Shown here: positions 17,319 through 26,871 of the stretch, piece after piece
Layout: every line of letters starts with the position of its first letter
Position numbering within the stretch: the stretch's first letter is position 1
Origin: Methanoculleus horonobensis
Lineage (GTDB): Archaea > Halobacteriota > Methanomicrobia > Methanomicrobiales > Methanoculleaceae
Direction: 5' to 3'
Assembly (NCBI RefSeq): GCF_001602375.1
Contig: NZ_BCNY01000014.1
Coordinates: 248,001-312,000, forward strand
Length of the DNA: 64,000 bases
Made by a program: the position numbers and the translations under genes
The notes under the pieces: generated by a model
Databases searched by the model: none
What the model was told of the DNA's origin: nothing
What the model saw: the letters and a program-made list of their open reading frames with translations, nothing else

Positions 17319-17326
17319 TTTAAATA
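17319..17326 (+). promoter_or_regulatory. TATA box of the histone gene
   Basis: TTTAAATA preceded by a purine-rich BRE-like CCGAAACG, 39 bp ahead of the histone ATG. A strong GAGGTGG ribosome site (17349-17355) follows, with 9 bp to the ATG. This combination predicts high expression. Confidence 0.7.
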
Positions 17327-17364
17327 TTAACTAATACACCTCTTTTTAGAGGTGGAATGAGATT

Positions 17365-17571
17365 ATGGCAGATCTACCTATTGCTGCGGTTGTACGTATC
17401 GCAAAGAAGAATGGTGCTGAGAGAGTCGGCAGCGACGCCGCTGCCGCACTGGTTACCAAGGCTGAGGCGTACATCGCCGAGCTGACCAAGGAAGCCAACA
17501 GGCTTGCCCAGCACGCGGGACGCAAGACGATCAAGGCGGAAGACGTCGACCTCGCGGTTAAGTCCGCGTAA
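17365..17571 (+). CDS. archaeal histone
   Basis: A 68-residue histone-fold protein that wraps DNA as dimers and larger stacks. The fold starts LPIAAVVRIAKKNGAERVGS, continues through ALVTKAEAYIAELTKEANRL, and ends with the DNA-binding GRKTIKAEDVDLAVKSA. Length equals the family norm and there is no tail. It has its own promoter and ribosome site, and is followed by a pyrimidine-rich tract with CTTTTCTTTCC that probably ends transcription. Confidence 0.96.
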   Translation: MADLPIAAVVRIAKKNGAERVGSDAAAALVTKAEAYIAELTKEANRLAQHAGRKTIKAEDVDLAVKSA

Positions 17572-17942
17572 GTCGGCCTTTTCTTTCCTTCTCTTTACCG
17601 GGGTCCATATGGGCCCCACTTAACATTTCATCCCGGCAGCATACCTGCCGGAGGTCCGGACGGGTTATTGTTCTTCTCAGGACGGTATCGTGACCGACTG
17701 CCGGGATAACGAGAATCGAGGGCGGGAGGACGTGGAGAGCGTCGGGTACTGAATCCCTGCGAGTCCGACAGGCCGCCGATGCATGTCAGACGCTCATATC
17801 TGCGATCTCAGCCATGTTATGCCCCTATTCCGTGAACATTTACGCCCGTTGCATACGAGAGGCCCTACGGGCTGATGCGTCGCTCCCGGACGACGGTTGC
17901 CCGTGCTCCGGGATAAAAAAAGGATGCTTCTTCGGTGGGGGG
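17572..17942. other. gene-free interval with hairpins
   Basis: No coding frame is convincing in these 371 bp. Directly after the histone is a T-rich tract (17575-17600). A near-palindrome GGGGTCCATATGGGCCCC follows at about 17599-17616. A seven-pair hairpin CCGGCAG/CTGCCGG is at about 17634-17652. A stem TCCCGGA/TCCGGGA at about 17883-17912 precedes, on the minus strand side of hisB, a run of seven T residues that reads as the his-operon terminator. Confidence 0.5.
17917..17928 (-). terminator. T-tract terminator of the mat-his operon
   Basis: On the minus strand, directly after the hisB stop, the sequence reads CCTTTTTTTAT, then a GC hairpin. A T-run is the usual archaeal termination signal, and no gene follows on this strand for several kilobases. 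Confidence 0.5.
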
Positions 17943-18524
17943 TCAGAGCGTCCCCTTGGTGCTCGGCACGTCGCCGATCGCGGGATCGATCGCCACGGCC
18001 GCCCGGAGCGCCCGGGCGAACGCCTTGAACGCCGCCTCGCAGACGTGGTGATCGTTCCTGCCCGAGACCGTGATGTGAGCGGTGATCCCGGCGTGGCTGC
18101 AGAGGCTGTAGAAGAAGTGCTCGATGAGGTCGCCGGGGATGCCGCCCGGGCCCACCGGCGAGAAGCCGCCCTCGAAGACGAGGTACCCCCGGCCGCCCAG
18201 ATCGAGCGCCACCCGGGCGAGCGCCTCGTCCATCGGGACGGCGGCGTCGGCGAACCGGGTGATCCCCCTCCCGTCCCCGACCGCCTCGGCAAGAGCTGTG
18301 CCGAGGATGATCCCGATATCCTCGATGGTGTGGTGGGCGTCCACGACGAGGTCGCCGGTCGCGCGGACGGTGAGGTCTATTCGACCGTGCCGGGCAAACG
18401 ACGCGAGCATGTGGTCGAAGAACGCTATCCCTGTCTCGATGGTTCCCGCTCCGGTTCCGTCGAGGTCGAGGGAGAGCCTGATATCGGTCTCCCGTGTCGT
18501 GCGGTGGATCTCACTCGTTCGCAT
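17943..18524 (-). CDS. hisB: imidazoleglycerol-phosphate dehydratase
   Basis: A 193-residue single-domain HisB, which dehydrates imidazole glycerol phosphate. Metal ligands lie in the two repeated motifs: [13 protein letters not shown] with [11 protein letters not shown], and [12 protein letters not shown] with [14 protein letters not shown]. The bifunctional phosphatase domain of enterobacteria is absent, as expected in archaea. It overlaps hisA by 14 bp and is the last gene of the unit. Confidence 0.95.
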   Translation of the reverse strand: MRTSEIHRTTRETDIRLSLDLDGTGAGTIETGIAFFDHMLASFARHGRIDLTVRATGDLVVDAHHTIEDIGIILGTALAEAVGDGRGITRFADAAVPMDEALARVALDLGGRGYLVFEGGFSPVGPGGIPGDLIEHFFYSLCSHAGITAHITVSGRNDHHVCEAAFKAFARALRAAVAIDPAIGDVPSTKGTL

Positions 18525-19230
18525 GCGCTGCCTCCATGGCCTCCGAGAGCCGTACCTTCCCGGCGTAGAGTGCCGACCCGAGGACCGCCCCTGCCGCTCC
18601 GGTTTTGCGGAGCGCCGCGACGTCCCCCGGACTCGATATCCCGCCCGAGACGACGATCGGAACCTTCACCCGCCGGAGGAGTTCCGTCACGGGTCCGATG
18701 GCGATCCCCTGCTGGAGGCCCTCCACGTCCACGTTCGTGTAGAGGAGGGATCCTGCGCCGAGGCTCTCGAAGCGCTCCGCCCAGCAGAGGTAACTCCCGG
18801 CAGGACGCTCCCATCCCTCGATCATCACCTCGCCGGCCCGGGCGTCGATCCCCGCCATCACCCGCCCGCCGCCGAACTCATCGGCAAGCGTCCGGATCAT
18901 CTCCGGCTCCCGGACGGCCTGGGTCGAGACGATCACCCGGTCGACCCCGGCGTCGAGCCATCCCGCGGCGTCCTCGACACTCCTGATACCGCCGCCGAGT
19001 TCCACAAACGTCTCCGTCTCGCGGGTGAATGCCCGGATCAGGTCGGCGTTCTTGCGCGCCCGGCCGAACGCCCCGTCGAGGTTGACGATGTGAAGGCCGT
19101 CCGCCCCCTCTTCAAGCCACCGGTGCGCCCAGGCAGCCGGATCGCCGTAGACCGTCGCCGCCTCCGGCCGCCCCTGCACAAGCTGCACGCACCGCCCGTC
19201 CAGGACATCAACTGCAGGATAGATCTCCAT
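18511..19230 (-). CDS. hisA: ProFAR isomerase
   Basis: A 239-residue TIM-barrel isomerase. Catalytic Asp residues are in [17 protein letters not shown] (strand 1) and in the second half near [14 protein letters not shown]; phosphate-binding loops are [13 protein letters not shown] and [13 protein letters not shown]. Four base pairs separate it from hisG. A dual HisA/TrpF activity cannot be excluded from sequence, but the his context favours HisA. Confidence 0.94.
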   Translation of the reverse strand: MEIYPAVDVLDGRCVQLVQGRPEAATVYGDPAAWAHRWLEEGADGLHIVNLDGAFGRARKNADLIRAFTRETETFVELGGGIRSVEDAAGWLDAGVDRVIVSTQAVREPEMIRTLADEFGGGRVMAGIDARAGEVMIEGWERPAGSYLCWAERFESLGAGSLLYTNVDVEGLQQGIAIGPVTELLRRVKVPIVVSGGISSPGDVAALRKTGAAGAVLGSALYAGKVRLSEAMEAAHANE

Positions 19231-19234
19231 GCTC

Positions 19235-20137
19235 TCAGCGTATGATCCGTTCGATGGGCATGACTAATATGTCTTTTGCGCCGGCCCGTTTTAACTGGTT
19301 GATCAGCTGATAGACCCGTTCTTCTTTCACGACAGCGTGAACGGCAACCAGATTTTCGTCGGATGCCACGTCCATTACCGTCGGGCCGGAGAGGCCGGGC
19401 AGCACCTCGCGCACGTCGCTAAGCGCGCTTTTGTGGACGTTCATCATCAGGTAGCACTGACCCTTCGCCCGGATGACGCTCTCGAGGGCGAGGACAAGCT
19501 CGTCGATCTTCTCGCGCTTGGCCGTGAGCGAGACAGGGTTCGCCACCAGGATGGTCGTGGAGGCGAGCACCTCGTCGACGACGCGGAGGTGGTTCGTCCG
19601 GAGCGTCGTCCCCGAGGAAGAGAGGTCGACGATGGCGTCGGCGATCCCGAGGTGCGGCGTCGCCTCGCATGCCCCGCCGACGGTCACCACCGTCACGGCG
19701 ACCCCGTGCCCGGCGAAGAACGCGCGGGTGATCGCCGGGAACTCGGTCGCCACCTTTGCACCTGCAAGGTCGGCGACGGTCTCGACGTCCGACTCCTCCG
19801 GCACGGCGACGACGAGCGTGGCCTTCCCGGTCTGCAGGTCGAGAACCTGTTCGACCGCGGAACCCCGCTCCATGACCATATCCTTCCCGGTAATCCCGAG
19901 ATCGGCGACACCGCTCGCCACGTACTCCGGTATATCGATCGGGCGGGCGAAGAGGATCTCCACGTTCGGGTCGCGTGTCCGGGTGATGAGCCTCCGCTCG
20001 CTGCCGCCTTCGGCCAGGTGGAGGCCGCTCTTCTCGATCAACTCGTTGATGGGCCCGGCAATCCTTCCTTTGTTCGGGATGGCGAGACGAACGAGCCCGG
20101 GTCCGGGCACGGGATGCCGGGGTGACGGTTTACTCAT
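19235..20137 (-). CDS. hisG: ATP phosphoribosyltransferase, long form
   Basis: The first enzyme of histidine synthesis, joining ATP and PRPP. At 300 residues it is the long form with a C-terminal ACT/PII-like regulatory domain (from about residue 225, ending [20 protein letters not shown]), so it should be feedback-inhibited by histidine and need no HisZ. Catalytic parts include [29 protein letters not shown] and [17 protein letters not shown] prefer ATG 20137 over TTG 20149. It follows mat by 27 bp on the same strand. Confidence 0.93.
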   Translation of the reverse strand: MSKPSPRHPVPGPGLVRLAIPNKGRIAGPINELIEKSGLHLAEGGSERRLITRTRDPNVEILFARPIDIPEYVASGVADLGITGKDMVMERGSAVEQVLDLQTGKATLVVAVPEESDVETVADLAGAKVATEFPAITRAFFAGHGVAVTVVTVGGACEATPHLGIADAIVDLSSSGTTLRTNHLRVVDEVLASTTILVANPVSLTAKREKIDELVLALESVIRAKGQCYLMMNVHKSALSDVREVLPGLSGPTVMDVASDENLVAVHAVVKEERVYQLINQLKRAGAKDILVMPIERIIR

Positions 20138-20164
20138 GGGTTTGAACAACTCCGAAAGGGGAGG

Positions 20165-21367
20165 TTAGAAGGTAGAGAGGTCTCCCCTGATAACCTTCTC
20201 GGTGATGGTGGGGGTCTTCGCCAGCCATTCGTCGATGATGCCCTCGACGTCGGGCTTTATGGACTTGATGTCGTAGCCCGGCTTCGTGAGGATCTGGGCG
20301 CTTGCCACGTGCGGCTGGTCGATCGGGTAACCGATCTGGGAGAGCATGCGGACGTACATCTCCTCGATCCCGTCGACCTTCGCGACGCAGTCCTGCGCGA
20401 CCTGGGTCGCCAGGAGGTTGTAGATCTTGCCGATGTGGTTGATCGGGTTCTTGCCGCTCGTCGCCTCCATGCTCATCGGGCGGTTCGGGGTGATCAGCCC
20501 GTTCGCGCGGTTGCCGCGGCCGACCGAGCCGTCGTCGCCCATCTCGGCGGAGGTGCCCGAGACCGTCAGGAAGACGCTGGCGGCCTCGAGGTCGTCGGCG
20601 GTGTTGATGGCGACGTTGACCGATCTTGTGGTGAACTGTTTTGCGACCGCCGCGATCTGTTCGGTCAGGAAGTTCTTCTGCTCGATGTACTCGGCGATGC
20701 TCGAGCAGTAGCGGTCGACGAACGCCATCGCGATGGTCAGGGTGATGGCGTCGCCGTCACGCAGGCACATGATCTTGCAGTCCTGGCCGATGACGGGGTA
20801 CTTCGGGCGGAGCGTCCCGTCGATGTATGCGGCGACGCCCCGAACAATACTCTCCGCCTCGCTGAACGGCGCGTGCCCGACGCCGAACGAGGTGTCGTTC
20901 GCCCGCGGAACCTTCCCCTCGCAGGAGCGGAAGACGTCCTGCAGGTCGGTCGATCCCTTCCCCATCCGGCAGTCGACGATGATGTCGCGCTCCATGTTGA
21001 TGGTGGGGAGGATGCTCTTGATGTAGTCGCGTGCAGCCTCGACGGCGATCGCGTCCGCGGGGATGTTTATGCCGTTGAAAGTCTTGGTGGCCCGGCCCGA
21101 TATGAGGAAGTAGATCGGCCTCGTGATCCGGCCGCCGCCGAACTTCGGGATCGACTCTCCCGCAACGACCTCGCCCTGGTCGGTGTTGTGGTGGAGGACG
21201 CTGCCGCACTCTTCCAGGTACGACCTGCTGAGCGCCCTGCTGATCGACTCCGCGATGCCGTCCGCGAGACTGTCCGGGTGGCCGAGGCACTTCCTCTCCA
21301 CCAGTTCTATCCGCTGCTTCTCGATCGGGATCTGGTCAAGCCCTTCTACGCTGATGTTCCTGGTCAT
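20165..21367 (-). CDS. mat: archaeal S-adenosylmethionine synthetase
   Basis: A 400-residue archaeal-type methionine adenosyltransferase (AdoMet synthetase family 2). Typical parts are [20 protein letters not shown] near the N-terminus, [35 protein letters not shown], and [20 protein letters not shown]. Start is ATG 21367, which has GGTGG five bases upstream; the frame extends further to 21412 without support. A TATA-like TTATATG at 21415-21421 supplies a promoter, so this gene is separate from the dacZ operon upstream. Confidence 0.95.
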   Translation of the reverse strand: MTRNISVEGLDQIPIEKQRIELVERKCLGHPDSLADGIAESISRALSRSYLEECGSVLHHNTDQGEVVAGESIPKFGGGRITRPIYFLISGRATKTFNGINIPADAIAVEAARDYIKSILPTINMERDIIVDCRMGKGSTDLQDVFRSCEGKVPRANDTSFGVGHAPFSEAESIVRGVAAYIDGTLRPKYPVIGQDCKIMCLRDGDAITLTIAMAFVDRYCSSIAEYIEQKNFLTEQIAAVAKQFTTRSVNVAINTADDLEAASVFLTVSGTSAEMGDDGSVGRGNRANGLITPNRPMSMEATSGKNPINHIGKIYNLLATQVAQDCVAKVDGIEEMYVRMLSQIGYPIDQPHVASAQILTKPGYDIKSIKPDVEGIIDEWLAKTPTITEKVIRGDLSTF

Positions 21368-21427
21368 AAAATCCACCGTAGTTCTAAAGTATGATAAGAG
21401 AAATGATTGCAATTCATATAACCATTT

Positions 21428-22240
21428 CTAACCGTCACTACGGAGGCGGATGTCGGAGCGGATGCTGATCTTGCATTGCCCGTCCCTGAAGATGCGCACC
21501 ATGCCTCCGCTCTCGGAGACCGTGATGCCGATGACCGGGATCTCGTGGGTGATGGACGCGGTTGCGCGGTGCCTCCCCCCAAGACCTCCGGGAAGGGAGA
21601 TGCCCTTCCCGGTGACGTCCAGGTAGCGGCCTGCCGCCCGCACCTCGCCGGTCTTATCGATGACGAAGACGCCGTCGAGCTGGGCGAACTCTTTGACGCT
21701 CTCCCAGTTGTCCCGGTTCTTGATGTCCCGGAGTGTTCCGGGCTGCCCCTGGTAGGGGTTGAGGATCGCCTGGTGGGAGTGCCGGAAGATCTCCTCCGGG
21801 TCGCCGATGATGAACGCGGTGCCGATGGCTCTCCCCTCCCTCCCCTCGACCGCGATCTCGAGGGCGAGCGTGAGGGCCGAATGGAGCACCTCGCGGGGCA
21901 CGATGTCGGAGAAGTCCTTTAAGTTGATGAAGTTCTTCCCCTCCTCGATGTCGTAGAGGATGATGGCGTAGGGGAAGACGCCGACGACGAGGCCGGTCTC
22001 CAGGTTGCGCCGGAGGTAGAGGTGGACGGCGGCGTCGAGCATATGCCGCTCGCTCACTTCCAGGATGTCGTGCATGGTGAGGTCTTTCAAGACGTCGAGC
22101 TGGAGTTCCTGCACCCGGATGATCGGGATATCAGGCACTTTGGCGAGAACCGGGGCCGGTTCGACGAAGGAGACGACTGCCCGCGCCCCGATCTTCTCGG
22201 CCACGTCACAGGCGGTTGCGAGCATCAGGTCGCCGTTCAT
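21428..22240 (-). CDS. dacZ: diadenylate cyclase (DacZ-type, DisA_N domain)
   Basis: A 270-residue c-di-AMP synthase of the archaeal DacZ type. The N-terminal part (1-120) is a small alpha/beta domain, and the C-terminal DisA_N domain holds the DG motif in QLDGVFVIDKTGEVRAAGRY and the RHR motif in GGLGGRHRATASITHEIPVI. Its ATG overlaps the sucD stop by 4 bp (ATGA), so it is translated as the ninth gene of the TCA operon. c-di-AMP is known to act in osmotic and potassium control in other archaea; a link to 2-oxoglutarate metabolism is inference from position. Confidence 0.9.
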   Translation of the reverse strand: MNGDLMLATACDVAEKIGARAVVSFVEPAPVLAKVPDIPIIRVQELQLDVLKDLTMHDILEVSERHMLDAAVHLYLRRNLETGLVVGVFPYAIILYDIEEGKNFINLKDFSDIVPREVLHSALTLALEIAVEGREGRAIGTAFIIGDPEEIFRHSHQAILNPYQGQPGTLRDIKNRDNWESVKEFAQLDGVFVIDKTGEVRAAGRYLDVTGKGISLPGGLGGRHRATASITHEIPVIGITVSESGGMVRIFRDGQCKISIRSDIRLRSDG

Positions 22241-23103
22241 AGTACCTCGCGGATCAGTCCCGGTATCTCCGATGGACGGGACGCGACGGGGATGTTCCGG
22301 GCGCGGAGCCGCCGGACCTTGGACCGGGCGTCGCCCTCGCCCCCCTCGATGATCGCGCCCGCGTGGCCCATCCTCTTCTCGGGCGGGGCGCTCACGCCGG
22401 CGATGTAGGTGACGACGGGGAGATCGGTCGACCGGACGCCTTCCTCCTCGAGGTTGCCTCCCACCTCGCCGATGACGACGACCGCCTTCGTGTGGGGATC
22501 CTCGTCGAACCGGGCGAGGACGTCGACGAACGTCTGGCCGATCACCGGGTCGCCGCCGATCCCGACGATCGTGCTCTGGCCGATGCCGGCGCGGGTGAGT
22601 TCGTCGACCACCTCGTAGGTGAGGGTCCCGCTCCGGGAGACGACGCCGACGTTGCCGCGGCGGGCGAGGTGGGCCGGCATGATCCCGAGTTTGCACTCTC
22701 CCGGCGAGAGGAGTCCCGGGCAGTTCGGGCCGATGACCGTGCAGTCGTGGAGTTTCGCGTAAGCGGTGGCTTTCATCACGTCGTGAACCGGGATGTGCTC
22801 GGTGATGACGACCGCAAGTTCGATCCCCGCGTGCGCCGCCTCCATGATCGAGTCTCCGGCGGCGCCTGCCGGGACGAAGACGACGCTTGCGGTTGCGTCG
22901 TGCTCGCGGAGCGCCTCTTTGACCGTGTTGTAGACGGGTACACCGTGAACCTCCCGGCCGGCCTTCCCGGGCGCGACCCCCGCGACGACGCCGCACCCGC
23001 CGACCTCGCGGGCGTAGGCGTTCATCAGTTCCGTGTGAAACGTGCCCTGTTTGCCGGTGATATTCTGGACGATCACGCCGAGATTTTTATCTCCGTAGAT
23101 CAT
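22237..23103 (-). CDS. sucD: succinyl-CoA ligase alpha subunit
   Basis: A 288-residue alpha subunit. It has the CoA-binding Rossmann fold at the N-terminus ([19 protein letters not shown]) and the phosphohistidine loop [20 protein letters not shown], with the His that carries the phosphate. Other conserved parts are [20 protein letters not shown] and [13 protein letters not shown]. It overlaps both sucC and dacZ by 4 bp. In a methanogen it makes succinyl-CoA from succinate for the reductive branch. Confidence 0.95.
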   Translation of the reverse strand: MIYGDKNLGVIVQNITGKQGTFHTELMNAYAREVGGCGVVAGVAPGKAGREVHGVPVYNTVKEALREHDATASVVFVPAGAAGDSIMEAAHAGIELAVVITEHIPVHDVMKATAYAKLHDCTVIGPNCPGLLSPGECKLGIMPAHLARRGNVGVVSRSGTLTYEVVDELTRAGIGQSTIVGIGGDPVIGQTFVDVLARFDEDPHTKAVVVIGEVGGNLEEEGVRSTDLPVVTYIAGVSAPPEKRMGHAGAIIEGGEGDARSKVRRLRARNIPVASRPSEIPGLIREVL

Positions 23104-24185
23104 GGTGAGACCTCCATCGCCGCCTTCACGGCCGTGTCCATGCTATCGAGCATTCGGTAGCCGCATTCGGCGAGCAGACGCCGGCCTTCCTCCTCGTTCG
23201 TCCCGGCCATCCGGACGATGACCGTCGGCGCGACGCCGGCGGCGATGATCCCCTTCGCCACCTCGTCGCACCGGGTGATCCCCCCGAGGAGGTTGACGAC
23301 GATCACGTTCACCCCGGGCATGCTCGCAACGAGTTTGACGGCGTGCATCACGCGCTCCTGGTCGGCGCCGCCCCCGACGTCGAGGAAGTTCGCCGCCCGG
23401 CCGTTGTAGAACTCGATGAGATCGAGCGTCGACATCGTGAGCCCGGCGCCGTTGCCGATGACCCCGATGCTCCCGTCCAGCTCCACGTAGGAGAAGCCGT
23501 GCTTCTCGGCCTCGCGCTCGCGTTCCGAGAGGTCGCGGTTGACGGTTATCCCCTGGCGGGCGAGGGCGTTGTCGTCGACAATCAGTTTCGCGTCCGCCGC
23601 GTAGACCCCCCGCGCCGTCGTCACCAGGGGATTGATCTCCGCGAGCATGGCATCCTTCCCCTGGAATACGTGGTAGAGGCTGTTGATGACCGGCGCGAGT
23701 TCCTCCGGCGCGCCGCCGAGGAGTTCCCGCATCAAAAACGGCGGGATGTCCGAGAGGAGCGGGGATACGATGACTCTCCGTACGGCCGACTCGTCCTCTT
23801 CTGCCATCTTCTCGATCTCCACCCCGCCGGCGTCGGCGAAGAGCACCACCGGCTGCCTGCTCGACCGGTCGACGGCGATGCTGACGTAGTACTCGTGCTC
23901 GATCGGGAGACGCTCCTCTGCGAGGATCTCCCCGACCGGGACGCCCTTGATCTCCCGGGAGAAGAGTTCCCGGGCGGTCTCTACCGCCGTCTTTGCGTCA
24001 GCAAAAAGGACGCCGCCGGCCTTGCCGCGCCCGCCGACGTCCACCTGCGCCTTCAGCACCACGCCGTCGCCGAGGTCCGGCAGGTGCGCCGCGACCTCCT
24101 CCGGCGCCCGTATGACGACCCCTTTCGGGACCGGTATCCCGTACTCTGCAAAGACCCGTTTTGCCTCGTATTCCAGTAGTTTCAT
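23100..24185 (-). CDS. sucC: succinyl-CoA ligase beta subunit
   Basis: A 361-residue ATP-grasp subunit. The N-terminus MKLLEYEAKRVFAEYGIPVP and VLKAQVDVGGRGKAGGVLFA are the nucleotide-binding part; LAEINPLVTTARGVYAADAK and GSIGVIGNGAGLTMSTLDLI, followed by NFLDVGGGADQERV, make up the catalytic and CoA-facing part. It starts 4 bp after korC and overlaps sucD by 4 bp. Confidence 0.95.
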   Translation of the reverse strand: MKLLEYEAKRVFAEYGIPVPKGVVIRAPEEVAAHLPDLGDGVVLKAQVDVGGRGKAGGVLFADAKTAVETARELFSREIKGVPVGEILAEERLPIEHEYYVSIAVDRSSRQPVVLFADAGGVEIEKMAEEDESAVRRVIVSPLLSDIPPFLMRELLGGAPEELAPVINSLYHVFQGKDAMLAEINPLVTTARGVYAADAKLIVDDNALARQGITVNRDLSEREREAEKHGFSYVELDGSIGVIGNGAGLTMSTLDLIEFYNGRAANFLDVGGGADQERVMHAVKLVASMPGVNVIVVNLLGGITRCDEVAKGIIAAGVAPTVIVRMAGTNEEEGRRLLAECGYRMLDSMDTAVKAAMEVSP

Positions 24186-24189
24186 AGGT

Positions 24190-24720
24190 TCACGCTCGTT
24201 CTCCGAGTTTGAATCCCCTCTTTAACGCCTTCAGATTCAGTTCTTCGGTGCCTTTCGGGACGCTGTCGAGCACCGCACGCTCGATCGCCTCCCTGCTCAC
24301 GACCCCGGTTGCGGTCACGAGAGCGCCGATCATCACGATGTTCGCGACGATCTCCCGGCCGAGCGCGCCTTTTGCCTCGGCGGTCGCCGGGATCTCGTAG
24401 TGGCGGCAGTCCGGCCGCGACCGGACGAGGTCGGCATCGAGGAGCATGACCGCATCCATCCCGGCACGAATCCCGTACTTCTCGAACCCCTGCTGGGACA
24501 TGATGACGTAGATGTCTGGTTCGGTCACCTCGGGGTAGAGGATCGGCTCATCGTCGATCACCACCTGCCCCATCGAGGCGCCGCCCCGCGCCTCCGGGCC
24601 GTAGACCTGCGTCTGGACGGCGTATTTGTCGTCGTAGAGCGCCGCCGCCCGTCCGAGGATGACCGCGGAGAGGATGATCCCCTGCCCGCCGTATCCCGAG
24701 AACCTGATCTCGTGCCTCAT
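24190..24720 (-). CDS. korC: 2-oxoglutarate:ferredoxin oxidoreductase gamma subunit
   Basis: A 176-residue gamma subunit of the 2-oxoacid:ferredoxin oxidoreductase complex. It has FSGYGGQGIILSAVILGRAA at the N-terminus and YGPEARGGASMGQVVIDDEP. It overlaps korB by 4 bp. The complex carboxylates succinyl-CoA with reduced ferredoxin to give 2-oxoglutarate in methanogens that lack an oxidative cycle. Confidence 0.93.
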   Translation of the reverse strand: MRHEIRFSGYGGQGIILSAVILGRAAALYDDKYAVQTQVYGPEARGGASMGQVVIDDEPILYPEVTEPDIYVIMSQQGFEKYGIRAGMDAVMLLDADLVRSRPDCRHYEIPATAEAKGALGREIVANIVMIGALVTATGVVSREAIERAVLDSVPKGTEELNLKALKRGFKLGERA

Positions 24721-25505
24721 CTCTGCACCCCCATCGCCGGCCGGCTCCTTCGGACGAGTTCCCCAACGGTGAACGTCCCTTCGGGGACCGGCTTTCCTTC
24801 CGCGACCAGCCGATCACGCTTCGCGACAAGCATCGCGTGGCTCCGGAGGTGCTCGATCATCGCCGGGACGCTCCGGAGCTTGTTGTGGCGGCCGTAGTTG
24901 GTTGGACACTGGGTTCTCGCCTCGATGAAGGCGAGCCCCGGGGTCTGCATACCGGCCACGACGGCCTTCGTGAGTTCCTTGACGTGGTAGGACGTCCAGC
25001 GGGCGACGTAGTTCGCGCCGGCGGCGACGGCAAGTTCCGCGAGGTCGAAGGCCGGTTCGCTCATCCCGTAGGGCGTCGTCGTCGAGATCGCCCCCGGCGG
25101 GGTTGTCGGGCTCCCCTGCCCGCCGGTCATCCCGTAGATGTGGTTGTTCATGCAGACCACGGTCATGTCCACGTTCCGGCGGCAGGCGTGGATGAAGTGG
25201 TTCCCGCCGATGGCGGCGAGGTCGCCGTCTCCCGTGAAGACGACGACGTGCAGGTCCGGCCGCGCCATCTTCACGCCGGTGGCGAACGCGAGCGCCCGCC
25301 CGTGGGTGGTGTGGAGCGAGTCGGTGAGGATGTAGCCGGGAGCCCGGGAGGAACACCCGATTCCGGAGACGAAGACCGTCTCGTTGCGTTTCCAGCCCAT
25401 CTCCTCCACGCCTGCGAGGGTGCAGTTGATGATCGTCCCGTTCCCGCAGCCGGTGCAGTAGATGTGCGGCAGGCGGTCGTCCCGGAACCAGTCGGGCGCG
25501 ATCAT
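24717..25505 (-). CDS. korB: 2-oxoglutarate:ferredoxin oxidoreductase beta subunit
   Basis: A 262-residue beta subunit that binds thiamine diphosphate. The expected motifs are IYCTGCGNGTIINCTLAG, GIGCSSRAPGYIL, THGRALAFATGVKMA and VVFTGDGDLAAIGGNHFIHA, the last with the Mg2+-binding GDG, followed by MTVVCMNNHIYGMTGGQ. Start is ATG 25505, overlapping korA by 4 bp; a longer open frame upstream is spurious. Confidence 0.95.
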   Translation of the reverse strand: MIAPDWFRDDRLPHIYCTGCGNGTIINCTLAGVEEMGWKRNETVFVSGIGCSSRAPGYILTDSLHTTHGRALAFATGVKMARPDLHVVVFTGDGDLAAIGGNHFIHACRRNVDMTVVCMNNHIYGMTGGQGSPTTPPGAISTTTPYGMSEPAFDLAELAVAAGANYVARWTSYHVKELTKAVVAGMQTPGLAFIEARTQCPTNYGRHNKLRSVPAMIEHLRSHAMLVAKRDRLVAEGKPVPEGTFTVGELVRRSRPAMGVQR

Positions 25506-26602
25506 CGGTACGCCTCCAGCACCCGGACGAGTTCGGCGGGGGTATGCAGTTCGCCGCCGATCTTCGGGATGGAGATGACCGGCTGGTCGACGTGACGCTG
25601 GACCTCCCGCACCATCTGGCCCATGTTCAGTTCCGGCATCAGGAAGGTCCTGGCGTTCGGGAAGACCTTGAGGGCGAACTCCGGGAACGGCCAGACGACC
25701 CGGAGACGCAGATGACCGATCGAGTCGTCGGGACGGTCGCGCATCACCTGCTCCACCGTCCGCGACGGCGGGCCGTAGGTGACGAAGACCGTCTCGGCGT
25801 CGGGGTTGACGACTTCGTAGTCGGCGATATCCCGGCGTGCCGACTCGATCTTCGCGACCAGACGGCGCACGAGTTTGTCGTGCGCCTCGGGATCGGTCGT
25901 GTCCGGGTAGCCCCGCTCGTCGTGGGTGAGGCCGGTCACGTGGACGGCCCGCCCCGAGCCGAAGGGTGCGAACCCGGGAGTCCCGTCGTCCCCTGCCTCG
26001 AACGGGAGAGCGCCCTCCGCGAGCGGGCGGGGGCGTTCGACCTCGACCGCGTCGGGTATGGTCACCCGCTCGCGCATGTGGCCGACGATCTCGTCGGACA
26101 TCAGGAAGGTGGGAACCCGGTAGCGGTCGGCGAGATCGAACGCTTTTGCGGTCAGGTCGAACATCTCCTGGACGGAGTTCGGGGTGAGCGCGATGGTGCT
26201 GTAGTCGCCGTGCGACCCGAACCGGCACTGGAGCATGTCGCCCTGCGCCGCCCGCGTCGGCTGCCCGGTGCTCGGGCCGCCGCGCTGGATGTTGACGACG
26301 ACGCACGGCGTCTCGGTCATGGCCGCGTAACCGATGTTCTCCATCATCAGCGAGAACCCGGGGCCGCTCGTCGCGGTCATGGCCCTTACCCCCGTCCAGG
26401 CGGCTCCGATGACCGCGGCGATGCTCGCGAGTTCGTCCTCCATGGAGATGAAGACCCCGCCGGCCTTCGGGAGTTTCCGGGCCATCGTCTCGGCGATCTC
26501 GGTCGACGGCGTGATCGGGTAGCCGCCGAAGAACCTGCACCCGGCGGCGAGCGCGCCTTCAGCGCAGGCGGCGTTCCCCTGCATGAACTCGGTCCTGCTC
26601 AA
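25502..26602 (-). CDS. korA: 2-oxoglutarate:ferredoxin oxidoreductase alpha subunit
   Basis: A 366-residue alpha subunit. Motifs are GCRFFGGYPITPSTEIAETM near the N-terminus, SMEDELASIAAVIGAAW, ATSGPGFSLMMENIGYA and QRGGPSTGQPTRAAQGDML. TTG at 26602 is chosen as start: it gives the usual M-x-R-T-E-F-x-Q-G-N start, overlaps the korD stop, and is preceded by a strong GGAGGTGG site at the right distance. ATG 26584 is the alternative. Confidence 0.93.
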   Translation of the reverse strand: MSRTEFMQGNAACAEGALAAGCRFFGGYPITPSTEIAETMARKLPKAGGVFISMEDELASIAAVIGAAWTGVRAMTATSGPGFSLMMENIGYAAMTETPCVVVNIQRGGPSTGQPTRAAQGDMLQCRFGSHGDYSTIALTPNSVQEMFDLTAKAFDLADRYRVPTFLMSDEIVGHMRERVTIPDAVEVERPRPLAEGALPFEAGDDGTPGFAPFGSGRAVHVTGLTHDERGYPDTTDPEAHDKLVRRLVAKIESARRDIADYEVVNPDAETVFVTYGPPSRTVEQVMRDRPDDSIGHLRLRVVWPFPEFALKVFPNARTFLMPELNMGQMVREVQRHVDQPVISIPKIGGELHTPAELVRVLEAYR

Positions 26603-26871
26603 AACTCCACCTCCACTTTGTGCGGTTCGAACGGCTTCTCCTCGACCCAGGAGATGGCCTGGTCGGGGCAGATCATGTGGCAGACCCCGCAGAGCATCCT
26701 GCCGTAGAGGGCCTGCAGCCTGCAGTTCGTACATCGTTCGGGGCGGTCGAGGACCGGGGCGACGATTCCCCGGCTGTTGAGCTCCGTTCCCTCCCGAAAT
26801 ATACCGTAGGGGCAGACCAGCACGCAGAGATTGCATCCTTTGCAGCGGCTTTCATCGATGACGAGTTTCAT
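26599..26871 (-). CDS. korD: 2-oxoglutarate:ferredoxin oxidoreductase delta (ferredoxin) subunit
   Basis: A 90-residue ferredoxin-like subunit. The first cluster motif is CKGCNLCVLVCP (residues 10-21); the second is spread over CTNC and CGVCHMICP, separated by ten or more residues. This agrees with a 2[4Fe-4S] protein that passes electrons to the KorAB active site. It overlaps fumB and korA by 4 bp each. The order D-A-B-C is typical of methanogens. Confidence 0.93.
   Translation of the reverse strand: MKLVIDESRCKGCNLCVLVCPYGIFREGTELNSRGIVAPVLDRPERCTNCRLQALYGRMLCGVCHMICPDQAISWVEEKPFEPHKVEVEF

Noticed and set aside
21428-22996. 522-codon minus frame starting far upstream of dacZ
   Set aside because: The first 250 codons are an off-frame reading of sucD, with Arg/Gly-rich nonsense. 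Only the part from 22240 is DacZ.
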